A stretch of 64,000 nt of DNA, taken from the NCBI RefSeq assembly GCF_000427825.1, contig NZ_ATYT01000003.1, positions 636,157-700,156 of the forward strand, in the 5' to 3' direction. The translations under genes and the position numbers were made by a program. The notes under the pieces were generated by a model. It was not told the DNA's origin, searched no databases, and was given only the letters and a program-made list of their open reading frames with translations. This DNA comes from Thermocrispum municipale DSM 44069 (lineage in GTDB: Bacteria > Actinomycetota > Actinomycetes > Mycobacteriales > Pseudonocardiaceae). The stretch's first letter is position 1. Each line of letters begins with the position of its first letter. Below, piece by piece: positions 60,101-64,000 of this stretch.

Positions 60101-60874
60101 TCATGCGACGGGTGCGCGACCCTTCCGCAGGGTGGTCGTCGGCCGGGCCGACGGTGCCGAACTGGTGTCCCGGATCTCGTGTCGTCCGTCGGCGAAGCCG
60201 ATGACGAACTCGTCGGCGATGCCGGTGAACAGGCCGTTCTCCACGACGCCGGGGATCCAGTTCAGTTCCGCGTCCAGCACCAACGGGTCGGTGATCGCCT
60301 GCAGGTGCGCGTCGATGATGTAGTTGCCGCTGTCGGTGACGACGGTTTCCCCGTCCCGGGTGCGCAGGCGGAGTTCCGGATCGGAATACCCGTGTTTGGC
60401 CAGTAACCGCGCGATCGAGCGTCGCGTGGATTCCCACGAGAACGGAATTACTTCGATCGGCAGCGGAAATGCACCGAGCGTCTCCACGACTTTGCTGTCG
60501 TCGACCACCGCGACCATGCGGTCGGAGGCGTCCGCGACGATTCGCTCCCACAGCAGGCACGCGCCGCCGCCCTTGATCATCGCGCCGTTGTGATCGATCT
60601 CGTCGGCACCGTCGATGGTCAGGTCCAACCGCTCGACGTCGGCCAGCGTGGTCAGTGGGACACCGACCTCCAGCGCCAGGTCACGCGTGGCGGTCGAGGT
60701 CGGCACACCGACCACGTCGAGGCCGTCGGCGACCGCCTTGCCCAGCGCCCGCACGAACCAATGCGAGGTGGTGCCCGACCCCAGCCCCAGTTTCATGCCG
60801 TCTCGCACGTAAGCGTCGATGGCCGCGGTCCCGGCGGTCCACTTGGCGCGGTCTTGTTCAGTGCGCGGTTCCAT
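60101..60874 (-). CDS. rpiA: Ribose-5-phosphate isomerase A
   Basis: A 257-residue isomerase converting ribose-5-P and ribulose-5-P. RpiA motifs are LGLGSGTTSHWFVRALG, the DGADEID catalytic block (LTIDGADEIDHNGAMIKGGGACLLWERIV) and VVDDSKVV with the Lys, and DSGNYIID. Here it lies in a sugar-kinase operon, so it may act on a four- or five-carbon phosphate of that pathway. The ATG at 60874 follows GACAGGAG and is 17 bp inside the HAD gene. Confidence 0.92.
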   Translation of the reverse strand: MEPRTEQDRAKWTAGTAAIDAYVRDGMKLGLGSGTTSHWFVRALGKAVADGLDVVGVPTSTATRDLALEVGVPLTTLADVERLDLTIDGADEIDHNGAMIKGGGACLLWERIVADASDRMVAVVDDSKVVETLGAFPLPIEVIPFSWESTRRSIARLLAKHGYSDPELRLRTRDGETVVTDSGNYIIDAHLQAITDPLVLDAELNWIPGVVENGLFTGIADEFVIGFADGRHEIRDTSSAPSARPTTTLRKGRAPVA

Positions 60875-61517
60875 TCGTCTCTCCTGTCAGGTCCGCGAAG
60901 CGCTCGATCACGGTGTGGTTGGCGATCGGACTCCCCCATGCCACGTGCCGGTACGGCACGCCGAGAGCCTGCGCGGTTTGCGCGTCGATCTCGGTGTCCC
61001 CCACGTATATGACATCGGACGGCCTCACCCCGAGCGCGTCCAACGTGGTGCTGAGGTGGGCCGGATCGGGCTTCGACCTGGGTGTCGCGTCGATCCCGAC
61101 GACGACGTCGACCAGGTCGGCCAGCCCGGTGCCGGCCAGCACGGCCCGCGCCATGTGGGTGCGCTTGTTGGTGCAGACGCCGATCTTGACGCCCGCGGCG
61201 CGCAGTGTCCGCAGCGCCTCTCGGGCATCGGCGTTGACCGTGGTTCCGGCCACCGGTTTCGCCTCGTACGCGGCGCCGTAGTCGGCCAGCACATCGTCCA
61301 CATCGGATTCCTTGCCGCCGGCACGCGCGACGGCCTCGGCAACCAGCGCTCGCGCGCCGACCCCGAGCAGTGGCCGCACGTCGTCGACCGAGAGCCGGCC
61401 GAGCGATCGTGCGGTGAGCGCGACGTTCAGCGCGTCGGTGATGTCCGGCGCGCTGTCGACGAGCGTGCCGTCGAGGTCGAACACCACCGCGGACGCCGGT
61501 TTGTCGTTGTTCAGCAC
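60858..61517 (-). CDS. HAD family phosphatase (phosphoglycolate phosphatase-like)
   Basis: A 219-residue HAD hydrolase: motif I VVFDLDGTLVDSAPDI (nucleophile Asp14), motif II VCTNKRTHM, the Lys in TPRSKPDPAHL and motif III VIYVGDTEIDAQTA. A helical cap of Gph/PGP type lies at about 20-85. It overlaps both neighbours (kinase stop by 7 bp, rpiA start by 17 bp), so it is part of the pathway, possibly removing a phosphate from a dead-end or pathway intermediate. Confidence 0.9.
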   Translation of the reverse strand: MLNNDKPASAVVFDLDGTLVDSAPDITDALNVALTARSLGRLSVDDVRPLLGVGARALVAEAVARAGGKESDVDDVLADYGAAYEAKPVAGTTVNADAREALRTLRAAGVKIGVCTNKRTHMARAVLAGTGLADLVDVVVGIDATPRSKPDPAHLSTTLDALGVRPSDVIYVGDTEIDAQTAQALGVPYRHVAWGSPIANHTVIERFADLTGETNGTAH

Positions 61518-63019
61518 AGGGCCGCGGCCTCCTGGTACACCGGCCGCAACTGGTCGTAGAGCCCGCGGTGGACGGCGAAGACCTTCTCATAGGTCTCGAC
61601 GCTGGCCTGCTGGGGCACGAACGTCTTCTCCACCGAGACACTCGTGAGGGCTTCGTCGAAGTCGCTCCACGTCCCCGAGCCGACGCCCGCGGCCAGCGCC
61701 GCACCGTACGCGCCACCTTCGGTCGCCCCGGTCACGGTGACCGTTTCCCGGTTCAGCACGTCAGCGAGCATCTGCAGCCACAGCGACTCGCTGCTCGCAC
61801 CGCCGGAGGCCACGATCCGCTCGCACGGCACGCCTGCCTGAGTGCACACCTCGAGGATCTCCCGCATGTTCAGCAGCACGCCTTCCATGACGCTGCGCGC
61901 GAGGTGCCCCAGCTTGTGCATCGGCGTCAGACCGATCCAGCATGCCGATGCTTCCGGCGCGACGTGCGGCGAACGCTCGCCCAGCAGGTAAGGCAGGAAC
62001 AGCAAGCCGTTGGAGCCCGGGGTGACTTCCTTGGCGAGCCCGACCAGCCGCTCGAACGACACGGGGTCGGTGGTGGTGGCGGGAGCCAGCGCATCACGGA
62101 GCCAGTGGAATGCGCCGCCTGCGCTGAGCGAGACACCCATGATGTGCCAGCGGCCCGGTGCGTTGCCGCACGACACCTGGACGCGGCCGCCGGGGTTCTC
62201 CGGGCAGTTGGAGGCGCCGCCGGCGACGATGCCCGCGGTGCCGATGGTGAACCCGACCGGGCCGGGATCGACCAGGCCCATCGCGGTCGTCTGGATGACC
62301 GCGTCGCCGCCTCCGCCGTACACCTTGATGCCTTCCGGGAGGTTCCAGCGCCGGGCGAGCTCCGGCAGCAGCGTGCCGGTGTCCTCGATGGACTCGACCA
62401 CGTCGGGCAGCAGCGCCTTGTCGATCTCCAGCTTCGCCAGCAGCTCGTCCGACCACACGCGCCGCTCCACGTCGAACAGGCCCGTGCCGGACGCGTCCGA
62501 GACGTCGGTGATGTAGTTGCCGGTCATCCGCAGCCGGAGGAAGTCCTTGGGATTGAGGATGCGCACCGTGCGGTCGAACAGCTCCGGCTCGTGCTCGCGG
62601 AACCAGATGATCTTGCCGCCGGTGTAGCCGGGCAGCATCCGGTTCCTGGTCATCCGCAGCAGTTCGTCCAGCCCACCCACCTGCTCGGTGATCCAGTCGC
62701 ACTGCGGGGCGCACCGCTGGTCGTTCCACAGAATGGCGTGGCGCAGCGGCTCCCCGGATGCGTCGAGCGCGGTCAGGCCATGCATCTGGCCGCACAAGCC
62801 GATGCCGGTCACTTCCCGTCCACCCTGCGGCAGCGACGCGGTCAACGACGCGATGGCCTCGTCGGTCGCCCGCCACCACTCGGCGGGGTCCTGTTCCGCC
62901 CACCCCTGCCGGAGGTTGATCATCGGATAGTCACGGCTGGCCTTGGCGATGACTTCACCGTTGCCGTCGACGGCGATGACTTTGCAGGTCGACGTTCCGA
63001 GGTCGATACCGATCAACAT
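61511..63019 (-). CDS. FGGY family carbohydrate kinase (xylulokinase-like)
   Basis: A 502-residue sugar/polyol kinase. The N-terminal phosphate loop is LIGIDLGTSTCKVIAVD; GLCGQMHGLTALDASGEPLRHAILWNDQRC is characteristic of xylulokinases. Nucleotide-site motifs are GGGGDAVIQTTAMGLVDPG and, in the C-terminal half, ASGGASSESLWLQMLADVLN. D-xylulose is the likeliest substrate, but other ketoses or polyols phosphorylated by FGGY kinases are possible. It follows the aldehyde dehydrogenase gene by 36 bp. Confidence 0.88.
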   Translation of the reverse strand: MLIGIDLGTSTCKVIAVDGNGEVIAKASRDYPMINLRQGWAEQDPAEWWRATDEAIASLTASLPQGGREVTGIGLCGQMHGLTALDASGEPLRHAILWNDQRCAPQCDWITEQVGGLDELLRMTRNRMLPGYTGGKIIWFREHEPELFDRTVRILNPKDFLRLRMTGNYITDVSDASGTGLFDVERRVWSDELLAKLEIDKALLPDVVESIEDTGTLLPELARRWNLPEGIKVYGGGGDAVIQTTAMGLVDPGPVGFTIGTAGIVAGGASNCPENPGGRVQVSCGNAPGRWHIMGVSLSAGGAFHWLRDALAPATTTDPVSFERLVGLAKEVTPGSNGLLFLPYLLGERSPHVAPEASACWIGLTPMHKLGHLARSVMEGVLLNMREILEVCTQAGVPCERIVASGGASSESLWLQMLADVLNRETVTVTGATEGGAYGAALAAGVGSGTWSDFDEALTSVSVEKTFVPQQASVETYEKVFAVHRGLYDQLRPVYQEAAALC

Positions 63020-63055
63020 GATGCTGGGGTCCTTTCCGCGCTTCGTTGCACGGCT

Positions 63056-64000
63056 TCATCGCGCACCGTGGTGAAGCCTGATGTGCTTGAGGTGCAGGTA
63101 CGACTCGAGCCCTTCGGGACCGTGCTCATAGCCGAAGCCGCTTTCCCTGCGGCCGCCGTAGGGCGCGTTGATGATTCCGGCGTCGACGTTGTTGATCGCG
63201 ACGTTGCCGAAGTCCAGTTCCGAGGCCAGCGCGAAGGTCTCCCGCGTGTCCTGGGTGTAGACGTAGGACGCCAGGCCGCCCGGCACGCCGTTGGCGCGGG
63301 CGACGACGTCGTCCAAGTCGGTGTACGGGGCGACGCCGACGAGTGGGCCGAACGTCTCCTCCCGCATCACCAGAGAGTCGTCGGGTGCATCCGCCACGAC
63401 GGTGGGCCGGACGAACAACCCGGGCGACAGGTCTTCGATGCGACCGCCACCGGCGACCACCGAGGCGCCGCGCTCCCGCGCGTCGGCGATGTGGTCGAGG
63501 GTGCGCTGGAACGTCTCGTCGATGGTCATCGACCCGACGTCGGCCGCGGGGTCCTTGATGCCGTCGGCCACCACCAGTGCGTCAGCCGCGGCTGCCAGCC
63601 CGTTGACGAATTCGTCGTAGACGTCCCGATGCGCGTAGATGCGGTTGATCGCGATGCAGATCTGGCCCGCATTGCGGAACGACCGCCGGGTGGCGCCCTT
63701 GACCGCGGCTTCGACGTCCGCGTGCTTGGTGACGATCATCGGGCAGCTGCCGCCCAGTTCCAGCGACAACGCGGTGATGCCGGTGACCGAGCGCATGATG
63801 GACTGACCGGTGGCGACCGATCCGGTGAAACCGACCTTGGCGATCGCCGGGTGGGCGACCAGGGCCTGTCCCGTGCTGCCGTCGCCGTACACGAAGTTGA
63901 CCACCCCGGCAGGCAGGACGGCGGCGACGCACTCGGACAGCACCTGGGCGCAGCCCGGAGTGTGCTCGGAAGGCTTGATGACGATGGTGCAGCCGGCAGC
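63056..64000 (-). CDS. NAD(P)-dependent aldehyde dehydrogenase (5' end outside the window)
   Basis: The C-terminal 314 residues of an ALDH: the general base Glu in SLELGGSCPMIV, the catalytic Cys in RNAGQICIAINR, then MREETFGPLVGVAPY and the final PYGGRRESGFGYEHGPEGLESY, which is typical of succinate-semialdehyde/lactaldehyde-type dehydrogenases. The start is beyond the right edge. As first visible gene of the kinase-HAD-rpiA-channel operon it would oxidise an aldehyde such as glycolaldehyde released in the pathway; that is inference. Confidence 0.92.
   Translation of the reverse strand, partial: AAGCTIVIKPSEHTPGCAQVLSECVAAVLPAGVVNFVYGDGSTGQALVAHPAIAKVGFTGSVATGQSIMRSVTGITALSLELGGSCPMIVTKHADVEAAVKGATRRSFRNAGQICIAINRIYAHRDVYDEFVNGLAAAADALVVADGIKDPAADVGSMTIDETFQRTLDHIADARERGASVVAGGGRIEDLSPGLFVRPTVVADAPDDSLVMREETFGPLVGVAPYTDLDDVVARANGVPGGLASYVYTQDTRETFALASELDFGNVAINNVDAGIINAPYGGRRESGFGYEHGPEGLESYLHLKHIRLHHGAR

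Noticed and set aside
1-64000. CRISPR arrays, rRNA genes, intact insertion sequences or prophage
   Set aside because: No regularly spaced direct repeats, rRNA-like sequence, transposase with terminal repeats or phage structural genes were seen.

Overview
The window comes from a high-GC actinobacterium, most likely of the Pseudonocardiales. The case rests on strong G/C third-position bias, frequent GTG and TTG starts, three DUF3558 lipoprotein genes beside WXG-type (type VII secretion) proteins, a recC-recB-recD cluster in the mycobacterial order, an F420/PPOX-type flavin protein, a DUF5313 gene and an Rv1733c-like membrane protein. No rRNA, CRISPR array or complete mobile element is present. 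The only RNA gene is a tRNA-Leu(GAG), and the tail of a decayed serine integrase runs into its 3' end.

Layout. 0-1.5 kb: the end of an M20 peptidase, tRNA-Leu and an integrase remnant. 1.8-13.1 kb, minus strand: a catabolic block read from gamma-glutamyltransferase through an oligopeptide/glutathione-type ABC importer (lipoprotein, two permeases, fused double ATPase), an alpha/beta hydrolase, an FAD monooxygenase, a cupin-like protein, a YoaK membrane protein and a GntR/FCD regulator. 13.2-18.1 kb: a thiolase remnant, a second GntR/FCD regulator and a divergent operon of class III CoA-transferase, CitE-like lyase, TRAP-type large permease and a very small membrane partner. A GGATGCA-type motif recurs upstream of four of these units. 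18.3-24.1 kb: DUF5313, then an AraC / FAD-oxidoreductase / RibD-like reductase / PPOX run, an imine-reductase-like gene broken by one stop codon, and an alpha/beta hydrolase. 24.1-28.7 kb: an amidase-nitrilase-membrane protein operon facing a LacI regulator across CAAACGTTTG operators.

28.8-33.9 kb: type VII-associated genes (DUF3558 lipoproteins, a 182-aa protein, a 492-aa WXG-motif protein), then a decayed CDF transporter and a frameshifted third DUF3558 gene. 33.9-34.7 kb holds no recognisable gene. 34.7-38.1 kb: a cobB-cobC fusion and cobD. 38.1-44.0 kb: a bile-acid/sodium symporter family protein, two frameshifted membrane proteins that look like cell-envelope or type VII accessories, a VOC protein and an Rv1733c-like protein. 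44.0-49.0 kb: an ArsR-SRPBCC pair with a leaderless promoter, several gene fragments, MaoC, a 2TM protein, and a deletion scar that fuses the cut 3' ends of a zinc alcohol dehydrogenase and a molybdopterin nitrate-reductase-type gene. 49.0-57.5 kb: recD, recB, recC. 57.5-59.3 kb: an SDR gene and a divergent XRE/MmyB-type regulator. 59.3-64 kb: a polyol or pentose catabolic operon (aldehyde dehydrogenase, xylulokinase-like kinase, HAD phosphatase, rpiA, aquaglyceroporin) cut by the right edge.

Gene decay is frequent: about ten genes or fragments are broken. Four of the breaks, all between 32.5 and 42.7 kb, are consistent with the loss of a single base. They may be real decay or assembly errors, and the sequence alone cannot decide.
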